A stretch of 12,459 nt of DNA, from positions 1 through 12,459 of the forward strand of contig CAYOLL010000174.1 in assembly GCA_964404765.1 (NCBI GenBank), read 5' to 3'. The stretch's first letter is position 1; every line of letters starts with the position of its first letter. The notes beneath the pieces were generated by a model that was not told the origin of the DNA, did no database searches, and worked only from the letters and a program-made list of their open reading frames with translations. Position numbers and translations under genes: made by a program. The stretch comes from CAYOLL01 sp964404765 [NCBI: uncultured Gemmatimonadota bacterium] (lineage in GTDB: Bacteria; 4572-55). Below are positions 1 to 6,465 of the stretch, piece after piece.

Positions 1-1
1 C

Positions 2-262
2 GAAGGCCCGGTCAAGGTGTTCGGCTTAGCCAAATTGGATCGCCTGACCCGCACCAAGAAGGGCGAGCGCATGGCCTACGCCCTGCTGTCCGACTTGACC
101 GGCACGGTGCAGTTGATTCTGTTCCCGGACAAGTTCCGGCGTTTTCAGGACATGCTCAGCCAGGAGATTCCGCTCTTGGTCAGCGGGACATTGGATCACG
201 GCGATGAGGATGAGAGTGAGACGGTAGTGGTGGGGAATTTGGAAGTTTTGCGGGAAGATTGA
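2..262 (+). CDS. dnaE: 3' end of dnaE (DNA polymerase III alpha, OB-fold), partial; copy 1 of a dispersed repeat
   Basis: The frame is open to the left edge and ends in TGA at 260-262. The visible part reads EGPVKVFGLAKL, then TKKGERMAYALLSDLTG, then a VQLILFPDKF strand and LLVSGTLDHG. This is the nucleic-acid-binding OB-fold of the replicative polymerase alpha subunit (known pattern: KKG..MA...L.D.TG...v..FP). In many bacteria a further C-terminal tau-binding region follows the OB-fold. Here the protein stops right after it, so this is either a short DnaE, a damaged one or a detached fragment. It is the longest, least damaged copy of the six in the window and the only one that could be the true chromosomal gene end; the upstream sequence is outside the window. 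The apparent GTG at 17 is an internal valine, not a start. The family is certain; whether it is functional is not. Confidence 0.75.
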   Translation, partial: EGPVKVFGLAKLDRLTRTKKGERMAYALLSDLTGTVQLILFPDKFRRFQDMLSQEIPLLVSGTLDHGDEDESETVVVGNLEVLRED

Positions 263-274
263 CTTTTTGCATCA

Positions 275-313
275 ACAAAAAAACCTTGCAAATTTATTAC
301 GTTCGCAAGGTCT
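275..313 (-). terminator. Rho-independent terminator of the first PIN TA operon (hairpin repeat, copy 1)
   Basis: The arms ACCTTGC (283-289) and GCAAGGT (305-311) form a 7-bp perfect stem with a 15-nt loop. Read on the minus strand, the hairpin is followed by seven T (A run 277-283). It lies about 30 bp past the stop of the PIN toxin at 341, where a terminator is expected. Related hairpins occur at 1226-1253 and 7079-7108. Confidence 0.75.
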
Positions 314-340
314 TTTGAATTATTAGCGGCAGGCATTGTA

Positions 341-850
341 TCATTCGATTTCAGAAATATCGTCCCACGTTCTGTGCCGTATGGCTTCCAATTCCTCGCT
401 GGTCCAACCCATGACCTCGCGCAGAAACGTGCCCGAAATTTTGACGACGACATGACGGCGGAGTTCCACGGTTGTTTCATCCTGGGCGGACAGGTCTTTA
501 TCTTCGCTGACGATGTAATCCACGCCGGCTTTGATGGCGGCTAAAGCAACGGGCACATCGGAAAAGTCGCGAACAAGATTTTTATGCGCGTCAATTTCCT
601 CTTCTATCGGATCAACGGCAAGCTCGTAATCAACCTCTGCCAAAAAGCTCTCGAAACGACTCAAATAGGTTGCGAAACGCCCGCTCAAATGCCGCCGCGC
701 TTCCTTGATCACTCTGGGTGAAATAACCACTCGAAAGTCACCTTTCAGCGCGTGCTGCAGAATTTCGTATGGCCAGCGTGGAAACGCGCTTCCTTCCAAC
801 AAAATATTGGTATCAAGAAATATCCGAAGTTTTTTAGCCGCGTTTTCCAT
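341..850 (-). CDS. PIN-domain ribonuclease toxin (VapC-like)
   Basis: The 169-residue protein is a PIN-fold Mg-dependent RNase, expected to cleave RNA and be silenced by the partner encoded just upstream. Visible acidic active-site candidates are D13 in FLDTNILLEG, E50 in PRVIKEA, D98 in FSDVPVALAA and D117/D119 in SEDKDL. The order and spacing are typical of the family, but the protein is longer than a usual VapC (about 130 residues), with an extra C-terminal stretch rich in charged residues. The ATG at 850 is preferred over the TTG at 862 because GGAG stands at the right distance before it. It overlaps the antitoxin gene (834-1157) by 17 bp, so the two are translationally coupled. A strong hairpin terminator follows. 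The RNA target cannot be read from sequence. Confidence 0.85.
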   Translation of the reverse strand: MENAAKKLRIFLDTNILLEGSAFPRWPYEILQHALKGDFRVVISPRVIKEARRHLSGRFATYLSRFESFLAEVDYELAVDPIEEEIDAHKNLVRDFSDVPVALAAIKAGVDYIVSEDKDLSAQDETTVELRRHVVVKISGTFLREVMGWTSEELEAIRHRTWDDISEIE

Positions 851-1157
851 ACGTCTCCGCAAACAATTCCTGGCGGGTCTTTTTTACATCTGCCAAAAAT
901 TCTTCTTCGCTGATTCCCTGTCGTTCAACTTCCCGGCCAAATTCCCGGGCAAACGCGTGAAACGCCGCCTGACTTCGATATCGTCGCAATTCTTCATATT
1001 CCTCCGCCGGGATGAACACAACGGCCGGAGGTTTTGGGTGGGATCGGCGGTCTTCATCCTCGACTAAATATTGCACAAAATCATAGACCATTCCCAGCTT
1101 ATCTACCGACAACTTTTGGATGGCATCCATGATTTGGGGAATCTGAACGGCTTGCAT
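834..1157 (-). CDS. Antitoxin of the first PIN TA pair
   Basis: This 107-residue acidic/basic small protein lies immediately upstream of, and overlaps, the PIN toxin gene, which is the standard antitoxin-first TA order. The N-terminal part (IQKLSVDKLGMVYDFVQYL, residues about 11-29) resembles the short helical segment of DUF2281-like antitoxins. The same pattern (Kl..aY.Fl..L.ed) recurs in the antitoxin at 7553-7783. A central PAEEYEELRRYR segment and a charged C-terminus would wrap the toxin. The start at 1157 is chosen over the longer frame starting at 1202 because AAGGAG lies about 8 bp before it. Antitoxins usually repress their own operon; no clear DNA-binding fold can be named here. Role by context is fairly sure, family less so. 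Confidence 0.75.
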   Translation of the reverse strand: MQAVQIPQIMDAIQKLSVDKLGMVYDFVQYLVEDEDRRSHPKPPAVVFIPAEEYEELRRYRSQAAFHAFAREFGREVERQGISEEEFLADVKKTRQELFAETYGKRG

Positions 1158-1225
1158 ATTAGCTCCTTTTACCGGATGAAAATCGGCATCTTTGTGCGAC
1201 ATGAGGATCGTGCGCTGATAAAAAC

Positions 1226-1253
1226 AGACCTTGCGCCATTTGTCACAAGGTCT
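1226..1253 (-). terminator. Terminator-like hairpin at the start of the first TA transcript (hairpin repeat, copy 2)
   Basis: The arms AGACCTTG (1226-1233) and CAAGGTCT (1246-1253) form a perfect 8-bp stem with a 12-nt loop. On the minus strand it is followed by G and five T (A run 1220-1224). It lies within or just after the start point predicted from the promoter at 1252-1282 and before the antitoxin ATG at 1157. It may therefore act as an attenuator, a protein-binding palindrome, or a terminator for read-through from the second TA operon. Confidence 0.5.
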
Positions 1254-1282
1254 AATATCGAAAATCCGGCGGGAAAAGTCAA
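1252..1282 (-). promoter_or_regulatory. Promoter of the first TA operon (family B, copy 1)
   Basis: On the minus strand, TTGACT (1277-1282) is followed by a 17-bp spacer and GATATT (1254-1259), or by a 19-bp spacer and TATTAG (1252-1257). The block shares its order with 2168-2198 and 4530-4560: AGTCAA preceded by an A run, and AATATC/G with AAAATC further left. It abuts the left end of dnaE fragment copy 2. Confidence 0.55.
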
Positions 1283-1288
1283 GGCTGA

Positions 1289-1444
1289 AATGGATTATCT
1301 CCCGTACAATTTCCGGCGCTTCAGGACATGCTGAGCCAGGAGATTCCGCTGTTGGTCAGCGGCGCATTGGAGAACGGCGATGAGGATGAGAGCGAGACGG
1401 TTGTGGTGGGGAATGTTGAGGTTGTGCGGGAAACTTGCCAATAA
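1289..1444 (+). pseudogene. dnaE: dnaE OB-fold fragment, copy 2 (frameshifted)
   Basis: The sequence matches copy 1 from about the LILFPDKFRRF region to the end. One base is missing near 1320 (CGCTTCAGG against CGTTTTCAGG), so the frame breaks there. From the GACATG at about 1325 it reads DMLSQEIPLLVSG, then GDEDESETVVV, and ends EVVRETCQ with TAA at 1442-1444. Similarity with copy 4 continues about 40 bp past the stop (GGAATGGGTAT...GCAACGTGA), so the copied unit includes sequence beyond the present stop. The exact left end is uncertain. It is a remnant with no likely product. Confidence 0.85.
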
Positions 1445-1489
1445 CAGCGTGGGACGGAATGGGTATGGCAACGTGACAGAGGCGTTGTT

Positions 1490-1891
1490 TTAGTTCCAAA
1501 TAACATTCAGTCCGTGCGCGCGATAGGAAGGGAAGTTTTTGTCTTTGGAAATCAAAGGGATGCGCTGGCGAATGGCCTGCCAAATAATCAAACGGTCAAA
1601 CGGGTCCTTGTGCTTGCCCAAAGGCAGCTTGTAAAACGTCGCGGCGTCTTCACTGGCTAACGGTAGGACGGCGAATCCAAGCTGACGGGTGTAATCCGGC
1701 AGTTCATCCGGCAATAGGCCGAACAATTCCAGCTTCCCCAACGCGTATTTGAGTGATACTTCCCAATACGTAATGGCGCTGACCATAACATCATTTTCCG
1801 GATTAGCGAGGATATCGGAAGCTGTTTTTGAAAGTTTGTCATTATCAAGCAACGACCAGAGAAAGGTGTGCGTATCCAGCAGAAATTTCAT
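1490..1891 (-). CDS. PIN-domain ribonuclease toxin, VapC-type
   Basis: At 133 residues this is the classic VapC length. It opens with MKFLLDTHTFLW, the DTHxxLW signature of the PilT/VapC subgroup (D6). Other expected acidic residues are E44 in YWEVSLK, D96/D99 in HKDPFDRL and D117 in SKDKNF. The protein should be an RNase inhibited by the Phd-like protein encoded directly upstream. Its ATG at 1891 overlaps the antitoxin stop (ATGA arrangement), showing translational coupling. No strong terminator follows; transcripts may run into the antisense of dnaE copy 2 and the next promoter region. The TA role is well supported by fold and partner; the cleavage target is unknown. Confidence 0.9.
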   Translation of the reverse strand: MKFLLDTHTFLWSLLDNDKLSKTASDILANPENDVMVSAITYWEVSLKYALGKLELFGLLPDELPDYTRQLGFAVLPLASEDAATFYKLPLGKHKDPFDRLIIWQAIRQRIPLISKDKNFPSYRAHGLNVIWN

Positions 1892-2127
1892 AACCCCAAA
1901 AACTCCTCGTCGGTCATTTTAAAATTGCGTTTGATTTTGTAGCTGGCCTTGCCTTTTAACAAACCTAAGGGCCGCGGGCTTTTCCGCTCAAAGATTGTAT
2001 AGGGCATGATGACGGCGATTTTTTCAGCGCTCTTTTCGTTTTGCACAATGACGGATTCGCCCTTTTGGATCAGTTCCAATATGTGAGCCCATTGGGGAAT
2101 AATTTCATTACGCATGACAGCAACCAT
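1888..2127 (-). CDS. Phd/YefM-type antitoxin
   Basis: This 79-residue protein has the Phd pattern: a helix ending in LIQKGESVIVQ, then a strand AEKIAVIMPY, and an unstructured C-terminus (KMTDEEFLGL) expected to bind the toxin. The segment corresponds to the family's 'G.. v.i...g...a.i.p' DNA-binding half. The ATG at 2127 is preferred over longer starts because AAGAGGT stands just upstream and because a promoter lies only about 40 bp further. The last codon overlaps the VapC start by 4 bp. Phd antitoxins bind palindromes in their own promoter; none stands out here apart from the shared promoter block. Confidence 0.8.
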   Translation of the reverse strand: MVAVMRNEIIPQWAHILELIQKGESVIVQNEKSAEKIAVIMPYTIFERKSPRPLGLLKGKASYKIKRNFKMTDEEFLGL

Positions 2128-2167
2128 ATCAGACCTCTTTTGCTTGAGAAATGCAATCACAACCCAT

Positions 2168-2198
2168 TCAATATGGAAAATCATCCCCCAAAAGTCAA
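2168..2198 (-). promoter_or_regulatory. Promoter of the second TA operon (family B, copy 2)
   Basis: On the minus strand, TTGACT (2193-2198) is followed by a 17-bp spacer and CATATT (2170-2175), or a 19-bp spacer and TATTGA (2168-2173). The predicted start of transcription lies about 35 bp before the antitoxin ATG at 2127. The block aligns with the promoter of the first TA operon, including the AAAATC segment between the boxes. Confidence 0.55.
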
Positions 2199-2235
2199 GC
2201 GGCAAGTTCAATATGTAGCCAAACAAGTTTCAGAG

Positions 2236-2253
2236 CCCTTCGACATGCTCAGG
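2236..2253. repeat. Short intergenic repeat CCCTTCGACATGCTCAGG
   Basis: This 18-bp sequence resembles a GC-rich intergenic repeat known from many environmental bacterial genomes (CCTGAGC..GTCGAAGGG on the other strand). It occurs once here, just before dnaE copy 3. Identification is from memory of the motif only. Confidence 0.3.
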
Positions 2254-2379
2254 ACAAGCTTTCAGGACTTGCTGAGCCAGGAGATTCCGCTGTTGGTCAG
2301 CGGGACGTTGGATCATGGGGATGAGGATGAGAGTGAGACGGTTGTGGTGGCGGGGGTGGAGGTTCTAAGTGAAAATTAA
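2254..2379 (+). pseudogene. dnaE: dnaE OB-fold fragment, copy 3
   Basis: From TTTCAGGACTTG onward it matches copy 1 and reads FQDLLSQEIPLLVSGTLDHG, then GDEDESETVVVAGVEVL, ending SEN with TAA at 2377-2379. GGACAAG directly before CTTTCAGG looks like a dnaE segment with the TTCCGGCG part deleted. Weaker similarity (GTCAAG, GTTC, TAGCCAAA from 2194) suggests the fragment originally began as far left as copy 1. Past the stop, TAA.G.AATTGC..CACGGGT resembles the tail of copy 4. No ribosome binding site is evident, so a product is unlikely. Confidence 0.85.
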
Positions 2380-2425
2380 CGTAATTGCGATAACACGGGT
2401 TAAATTTATTTATTGCAGTTTTCCA

Positions 2426-4177
2426 TCATGCACATAGTTTTTTAATCAGATGCGCGATTGTTTTGTTTTCAAGATTTGCCATTATTGGAGAAACATTATC
2501 ACGGTTCTCTTTCCAATGCAGCCCATCATTATAGATTATGCAAAGGAGATAATAATATTCCGGGACGGTTACACCGGAGTTTTCCGCATATTCAAGTTTT
2601 TCTTTTGTTTTGTGCCAGTTATTCAAAAATTCATGCTTTTGAGCCGAAGATAACAATTGATCATATATTTTTTTCTCAACACTCTTGCGAACCGCACAGC
2701 AAACTGCAAAAGGGTCGTAACCGACCTGATCCGTTAGATACTTTTCCAATTCTTGGTTGATAAACTTGTCAAAGTTGTCAGATTCACCCCAAGTTTCTTT
2801 TAACCCCAGTGTTCTAAATTGACTGCGTTTACAAATCTGAGAAGTGTGATAATGAAGCAGATACCGTGAAACATCATCTTTGATAGACGATTCTTCTCTC
2901 TTCTGCAAAAGCTTAACAAGATTTGTATCCGGCGAAACATTGCGTTGGTTAAGAAAATAACATTTCTGTTTGCTGAACGTAAAATTTTTGAAGTAATAAG
3001 GATTCAAATGCGTAAAAATAAGGGGATACATCTTCTTGTTTTCTCTACGATAGTCTTCTATAAACTCTGTTATATAATATTGTACCGCAACAAGATTGGC
3101 CTCATCCAAATAATCAAAAATTTCATCAATTATTAGTATACTGTTCTGTTTTTTGAGCTTCCTGCGTGCTTTATGTAGAAGGGAAACAAAGGAGAGGATA
3201 TCCCTTTGGCCATTTGAAATATAATGAACATTTGGGAACTCAACAATTAAACTACCGTTCCGTTCTTTGGGAGAAAAATTGCACCATGAAGAATTGAACG
3301 CTGTAAATACTGATTTGTATTGTTCCATCTCAAGTATATAATGGCTATATTTACAAGCTTGTTTGAAAGCTGTTTTGTCTTGAACATACAAATCCGCTAT
3401 TTGAAGAGCAGCAAGATAGTTATCTGCCGGGGATGTTATGTTCTGTGTGTTGATGGTTGATAAAAGATCAGCGATTGCGCGTAATGGCTCGACTTCAATT
3501 AAACTATTTATTGTACCGGTATTCACCATCCACTCAAGAAGCATGGCTCTTTGGCCGTTTTGACCATTTACAATGCCTTTAAATTGTTCAATTTTGTGTT
3601 GATATCTAATGCCCGATATTTTATCAAGAGTTACATATAAGTCGCTAAGTTTATCGATTAATAACCTGTTATCAAAGAACCCATCTATATTAGGAAGCAC
3701 TTTTCCATTTGCGCCAAACCGTTGCTTCTGTTTATTATAAGAGTAATCAAAGCTCTTCCTTTCAGGAACATTGTCAATCAGAATAATAGGCTCTATCATC
3801 ATAGATGCGCTAACATTAGTACGTCCATTAAAATGTCTTCCAATTCCTTTTGCCTTAACTTGGTTGTTAATTACAAAATAATCAAAATATTCACAAATTT
3901 GATTTGTAGTGCTGTTAGCTTCTAAAGATACAGTGTTTGCATTCTCATCAATGCATTTCACAATTATTTTCGGAAGTTTGGTTGAATCACCTTTATGCAG
4001 ATGATTATCATGCAAAGCGATTCTATTTTGTTGCAGCGAAGCAAAAGCCGCGGCAATAGAACTTTTTCCAAACCCATTCGGGGCGACTAATAAACTAGGT
4101 TTGTTTGGAATAATATCAAGATTAAAGATCTTACTATCTATTCCCTTTATATTCTCAATTGTGATAGTCTTAATCAT
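2426..4177 (-). CDS. SMC/ABC-like AAA ATPase, possible defence ATPase
   Basis: The 583-residue protein begins IENIKGIDSKIF, like the first strands of RecF/SMC-type ATPases. The Walker A loop is APNGFGKSS (32-40), the ABC signature ISNGQRDILSF (320-330), and Walker B SILIIDE (346-352, with D351 and the catalytic-type E352). A D-loop FDYLDEAN (354-361) and a switch histidine H390 in IFTHLNP follow. All ATPase parts are present, but there is no long coiled coil and no recognisable nuclease domain; residues about 400-583 match nothing I can name. The coding sequence is clearly richer in A/T than its neighbours, which suggests foreign origin. A small Cys-rich gene lies 64 bp upstream on the same strand and probably shares its transcript. 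Similar stand-alone ATPases occur in phage-defence cassettes; that role is inferred. Confidence 0.75.
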   Translation of the reverse strand: MIKTITIENIKGIDSKIFNLDIIPNKPSLLVAPNGFGKSSIAAAFASLQQNRIALHDNHLHKGDSTKLPKIIVKCIDENANTVSLEANSTTNQICEYFDYFVINNQVKAKGIGRHFNGRTNVSASMMIEPIILIDNVPERKSFDYSYNKQKQRFGANGKVLPNIDGFFDNRLLIDKLSDLYVTLDKISGIRYQHKIEQFKGIVNGQNGQRAMLLEWMVNTGTINSLIEVEPLRAIADLLSTINTQNITSPADNYLAALQIADLYVQDKTAFKQACKYSHYILEMEQYKSVFTAFNSSWCNFSPKERNGSLIVEFPNVHYISNGQRDILSFVSLLHKARRKLKKQNSILIIDEIFDYLDEANLVAVQYYITEFIEDYRRENKKMYPLIFTHLNPYYFKNFTFSKQKCYFLNQRNVSPDTNLVKLLQKREESSIKDDVSRYLLHYHTSQICKRSQFRTLGLKETWGESDNFDKFINQELEKYLTDQVGYDPFAVCCAVRKSVEKKIYDQLLSSAQKHEFLNNWHKTKEKLEYAENSGVTVPEYYYLLCIIYNDGLHWKENRDNVSPIMANLENKTIAHLIKKLCA

Positions 4178-4241
4178 TCTTACTTGGCTCTTTTCGTGAA
4201 ATCACAGATCAGTTTAAACTTGCAGTAATATATTGCAACTG

Positions 4242-4478
4242 CTACCAGATAAAGTCATAATTACGAGTTCGTGATTCACCACAAAGGCATATCTCGATGA
4301 TAGTGCCATGCCCCTCACCTCCCGGCCCGCAGATATCAGTTCTTTTCTTTTCTATAAAATTATGGGCATCAAACTCTTCTTTTTGACAATGATTGCACAC
4401 TCTATAATGTGATTCGGGCGTTCTTTCCCATTCGCTCCACATATGAAAACCAATGTGGCATAAAAAAGGTTTATTCAT
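4242..4478 (-). CDS. Small Cys/His-rich, zinc-ribbon-like protein
   Basis: The 78-residue protein has FLCHIGFHMWSEW at the start (C7, H8, H12), a CNHC pair (C28, C31), C50 in DICGPGG and CLCG (C64, C66). This is the pattern of a small metal-binding protein. The opening resembles the CxxxGHxW start of DUF1660-like phage zinc proteins, a tentative likeness. The ATG at 4478 is supported by GAGGT 7 bp upstream; a longer frame to 4538 lacks such a site and would run into the promoter. It lies 64 bp before the ATPase gene on the same strand, so the two likely form an operon and may act together. Function unknown. Confidence 0.65.
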   Translation of the reverse strand: MNKPFLCHIGFHMWSEWERTPESHYRVCNHCQKEEFDAHNFIEKKRTDICGPGGEGHGTIIEICLCGESRTRNYDFIW

Positions 4479-4529
4479 TTGTATTACCTCAAGGAGTGTT
4501 CGGACGTTCAATTCGCCACCAATACGTCT

Positions 4530-4560
4530 AATATCCAAAGAATCGGTTTCAAAAAGTCAA
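4530..4560 (-). promoter_or_regulatory. Promoter of the Cys-rich protein/ATPase operon (family B, copy 3)
   Basis: On the minus strand, TTGACT (4555-4560) and GATATT (4530-4535) are 19 bp apart, and the block aligns with those at 1252-1282 and 2168-2198. The start of transcription would be about 45 bp before the ATG at 4478. The wider spacer makes it weaker than the other two by consensus. Confidence 0.45.
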
Positions 4561-4615
4561 ACCGGAAACTCATCCTCTGCTTGGACAAGTTCCGTTGCTT
4601 CGGGAATTGTTTAGC
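4561..4615 (+). pseudogene. dnaE: dnaE OB-fold fragment, copy 6 (highly diverged, short)
   Basis: The stretch reads KLILCLDKFRCFGNCLA where copy 1 reads QLILFPDKFRRFQDMLS. At base level GGACAAGTTCCG is identical and the flanks align with at most one gap. The similarity ends at TTAGCC (4615), exactly where a 20-bp perfect palindrome begins. It is the oldest-looking copy and the only one lacking the conserved LVSG-to-ETVVV end. It has the same strand and the same position next to a family B promoter as copies 2 and 3. Confidence 0.6.
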
Positions 4616-4635
4616 CAAAGCTCATATGAGCTTTG
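4616..4635. repeat. Perfect 20-bp palindrome
   Basis: CAAAGCTCATATGAGCTTTG is its own reverse complement. It directly follows the broken end of dnaE copy 6 and lies between two minus-strand promoters. It could be an operator, a cruciform or a recombination junction. Confidence 0.6.
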
Positions 4636-4643
4636 TAATACGT

Positions 4644-4687
4644 AAAAAACACGCCAAAAGTTTACCGCTTTTGTGGCGGGCTGTCAA
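4644..4687 (-). promoter_or_regulatory. Family A promoter with inverted repeat, copy a; may also terminate the Rpn transcript
   Basis: On the minus strand, TTGACA (4682-4687), a 17-bp spacer and TAAACT (4659-4664) form a strong promoter. The arms CGCCACAAAAG and CTTTTGGCG flank CGGTAAA and cover the spacer and -10, followed by TG and six T. The element could therefore fire toward the Cys-rich/ATPase genes and also stop the transcript of the Rpn gene ending at 4740. Copies are at 5707-5735 and 8264-8292. Confidence 0.6.
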
Positions 4688-4739
4688 TGGTTTTTTGTCC
4701 GGGGTCGGGCTAAATTTTGCTCGTCTCCAAAACTAAAAC

Positions 4740-5627
4740 TCATTTCGGCTCGGCCAACGACGCGGCAAGTTCTTTGATCTGGTTAGCGCTTAAACCGGTC
4801 ACTTCGGCAATTTGCTCAAATGATAAGATGCCCTTGCTTAACAAGTTCAGCGCGATGCTGTTCGCCCTTTTTTCCTCGCCTTCCAGAATGGCCGATTCAA
4901 TCGCGTCTTTTTCGCTGCGGCGGTTTTGCAAGAAACGATCATAAGCTTTGCGTTGTTCAGGTGTCATTTTGAGCAGGTCTAATTTTTCTTTGGCCTTTTG
5001 AATATTTTTGGACTTAAACTCCGGCCTGATCTCCGAGTTTTTGAAGAAGTAAACCCACTCGTCAATGTCCTTGCGGATTTGATTGTGAAAGCGCTCTACT
5101 TCAATCAGGTAATATTCCGGGAAAATATTGTAACTCGTCTTGACCCCATCGCCCAGAACCGCATCCTTTTTGCGAACTCGAAACTCCAATTTCTTATGAT
5201 CGTTAAAGCCGTAAAAATCGGTCTCGCCACGATAAATGTAATCGGTTTCGCCCTCGCCCAAAAGGAAATACAAAATGTTGATTGAGATCACTTTTTTCAC
5301 GTTTTCAAAGTCATCGCCTGAAGCGATATGCTCCACAATCACTTTGGAACTGCCATATAAAAGCCTCTGCAGGTAATGAATCTCGCGGTCATTCTGCACT
5401 TCGATAATGAAGATTTCGCCGCGCTCATCCTGAACTTTCAAATCCACCCGATTGAATTTGTCGCTTTCGTATTGCTGATTGCCTTCGCTTTCCAGCAGCG
5501 ACAGTATTTTGATGTCCTTTTCCAGCAACGTGCTCAGAAAGCCTTCCAGCACATCGTAGTTGGCCTTATCGCGCAGGATGTTCTTGATGGCCCAATCAAA
5601 GCTGACTAAGGTTCGGGTTTCGCTCAT
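4740..5627 (-). CDS. Rpn-family PD-(D/E)XK nuclease / putative transposase, copy 1
   Basis: The 295-residue protein matches the Rpn/PDDEXK_2 pattern. The N-terminal helix FDWAIKNILRD is followed by the nuclease core, D62 in NRVDLKVQD and E76-V-Q78 in IFIIEVQND (the D...ExQ variant of the active site), then HYLQRLLYGSSK. The middle carries YIYRGETDFYGFND and a helical part with DEWVYFFKN. The C-terminus ends in a helix-turn-helix-like LSFEQIAEVTGLSANQIKEL, common in this family. Family members in E. coli are DNA endonucleases linked to RecA-independent recombination. The ATG at 5627 has GGAG 7-8 bp upstream and a family A promoter about 75 bp upstream. Another family A copy lies just past its stop, so the gene is bracketed by direct repeats. 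It appears intact. Confidence 0.88.
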   Translation of the reverse strand: MSETRTLVSFDWAIKNILRDKANYDVLEGFLSTLLEKDIKILSLLESEGNQQYESDKFNRVDLKVQDERGEIFIIEVQNDREIHYLQRLLYGSSKVIVEHIASGDDFENVKKVISINILYFLLGEGETDYIYRGETDFYGFNDHKKLEFRVRKKDAVLGDGVKTSYNIFPEYYLIEVERFHNQIRKDIDEWVYFFKNSEIRPEFKSKNIQKAKEKLDLLKMTPEQRKAYDRFLQNRRSEKDAIESAILEGEEKRANSIALNLLSKGILSFEQIAEVTGLSANQIKELAASLAEPK

Positions 5628-5706
5628 GGTTTATCTCCGCAAAATCGCAAAATTACATTTTGCGCTCGGTGTATCTGTTCAACAAGACGCACATAAACAC
5701 GCCAGA

Positions 5707-5735
5707 AGTTTATCGCTTTTGTGGCGGAATGTCAA
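5707..5735 (-). promoter_or_regulatory. Family A promoter, copy b, driving Rpn copy 1
   Basis: On the minus strand, TTGACA (5730-5735), a 17-bp spacer and TAAACT (5707-5712). The predicted transcript starts about 70 bp before the Rpn ATG at 5627. The imperfect hairpin CGCCACAAAAG/CTTCTGGCG overlaps the -10 as in the other copies. The -35 box lies only 7 bp past the stop codon of the upstream gene at 5743. Confidence 0.7.
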
Positions 5736-5742
5736 GTAAAAG

Positions 5743-6465
5743 TCAAGCTACAGATTCATCATTTTTCTGGCTGAGTTCCGGTGTCGTCGCTTGACTCTCG
5801 CCGTTCGGTTTGCGTCGTCGGCCTACCGCTTTAACGCCGCGCAGGTTGCGGTAGGCGGCGTCAAATTCCGGGTGTTTGGGCGCTAAAATCTTCAGCAGCG
5901 GGTCCATTTCCTGCTTGAGCAGGGTATCGGCCTGGCGGAACAAGTCGGTCAGGGTCAGGCGGGCGGTTACGCGCTTGGCGACGGCGCTTTCCTTGCCGGT
6001 TTGGGCATTCTGGTAGGCGTCCGTCCGCGTTTTCAATTCACTGGTATGGGCTTCGCTAATGCCATAGGCGGTCAGGTCAGCCATAAGCTCCAGCGCGGTC
6101 TTATGACAATTAGACGCCACCGAAACCAACTCCGTGTCGCGCAATCGATCTAAGCCGGTTTTGGAGAGTTTCATCTGCTCGCGCAAAGAATTATCCCCTT
6201 TGCTCAAGGCATATACGGACAAGGCCGCCGCCACCGGAATAATGGTCTCAATCAACCGAACTTTGGCTTGTTCTTTGGTCATGGTTTTCCCGGCCGCCAC
6301 CTTATTGCGGGCAATATCCTTGCGTCGGATTTCCTGAATCTGCTCGTCCAACCGCTGAATCACGGCGGCGATGGCCGGAACTTCGTCGGTAATCGTCTTA
6401 TATTCTTTCAGAAAGGTCAACAAACCTTCATACATGCTAAACTTATTCTCTTGAATATTATTCAT
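5743..6465 (-). CDS. Conserved protein of unknown function (about 240 aa, helical)
   Basis: I recognise only a general pattern shared by unnamed proteins common in Bacteroidota and related phyla: an N-terminal MYEGLLTFLKEY-like helix, a central K..L...I...A..L..YA segment, an L...YGI part near residue 135, and a C-terminal L...D.LL...MD.LL....P.F...Y...R motif (residues about 180-215). The tail after 215 is basic then polar (GRRRKP). There is no signal peptide, clear membrane segment or catalytic motif; mostly helical. The ATG at 6465 has AAAGGAG about 8 bp upstream and a promoter at 6534-6562. Its stop lies 7 bp from the Rpn promoter. Such proteins often sit in variable regions, but no function is known to me. 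Confidence 0.7.
   Translation of the reverse strand: MNNIQENKFSMYEGLLTFLKEYKTITDEVPAIAAVIQRLDEQIQEIRRKDIARNKVAAGKTMTKEQAKVRLIETIIPVAAALSVYALSKGDNSLREQMKLSKTGLDRLRDTELVSVASNCHKTALELMADLTAYGISEAHTSELKTRTDAYQNAQTGKESAVAKRVTARLTLTDLFRQADTLLKQEMDPLLKILAPKHPEFDAAYRNLRGVKAVGRRRKPNGESQATTPELSQKNDESVA

Noticed and set aside
705-1067. Plus-strand open frame antisense to the first TA pair
   Set aside because: Shadow of the PIN/antitoxin genes; no ribosome site and no recognisable protein.
4479-4736. Plus-strand 85-residue open frame as a real gene
   Set aside because: Its LILCLDKFRCF part is a decayed dnaE remnant and the rest crosses a palindrome and a minus-strand promoter; treated as pseudogene only.
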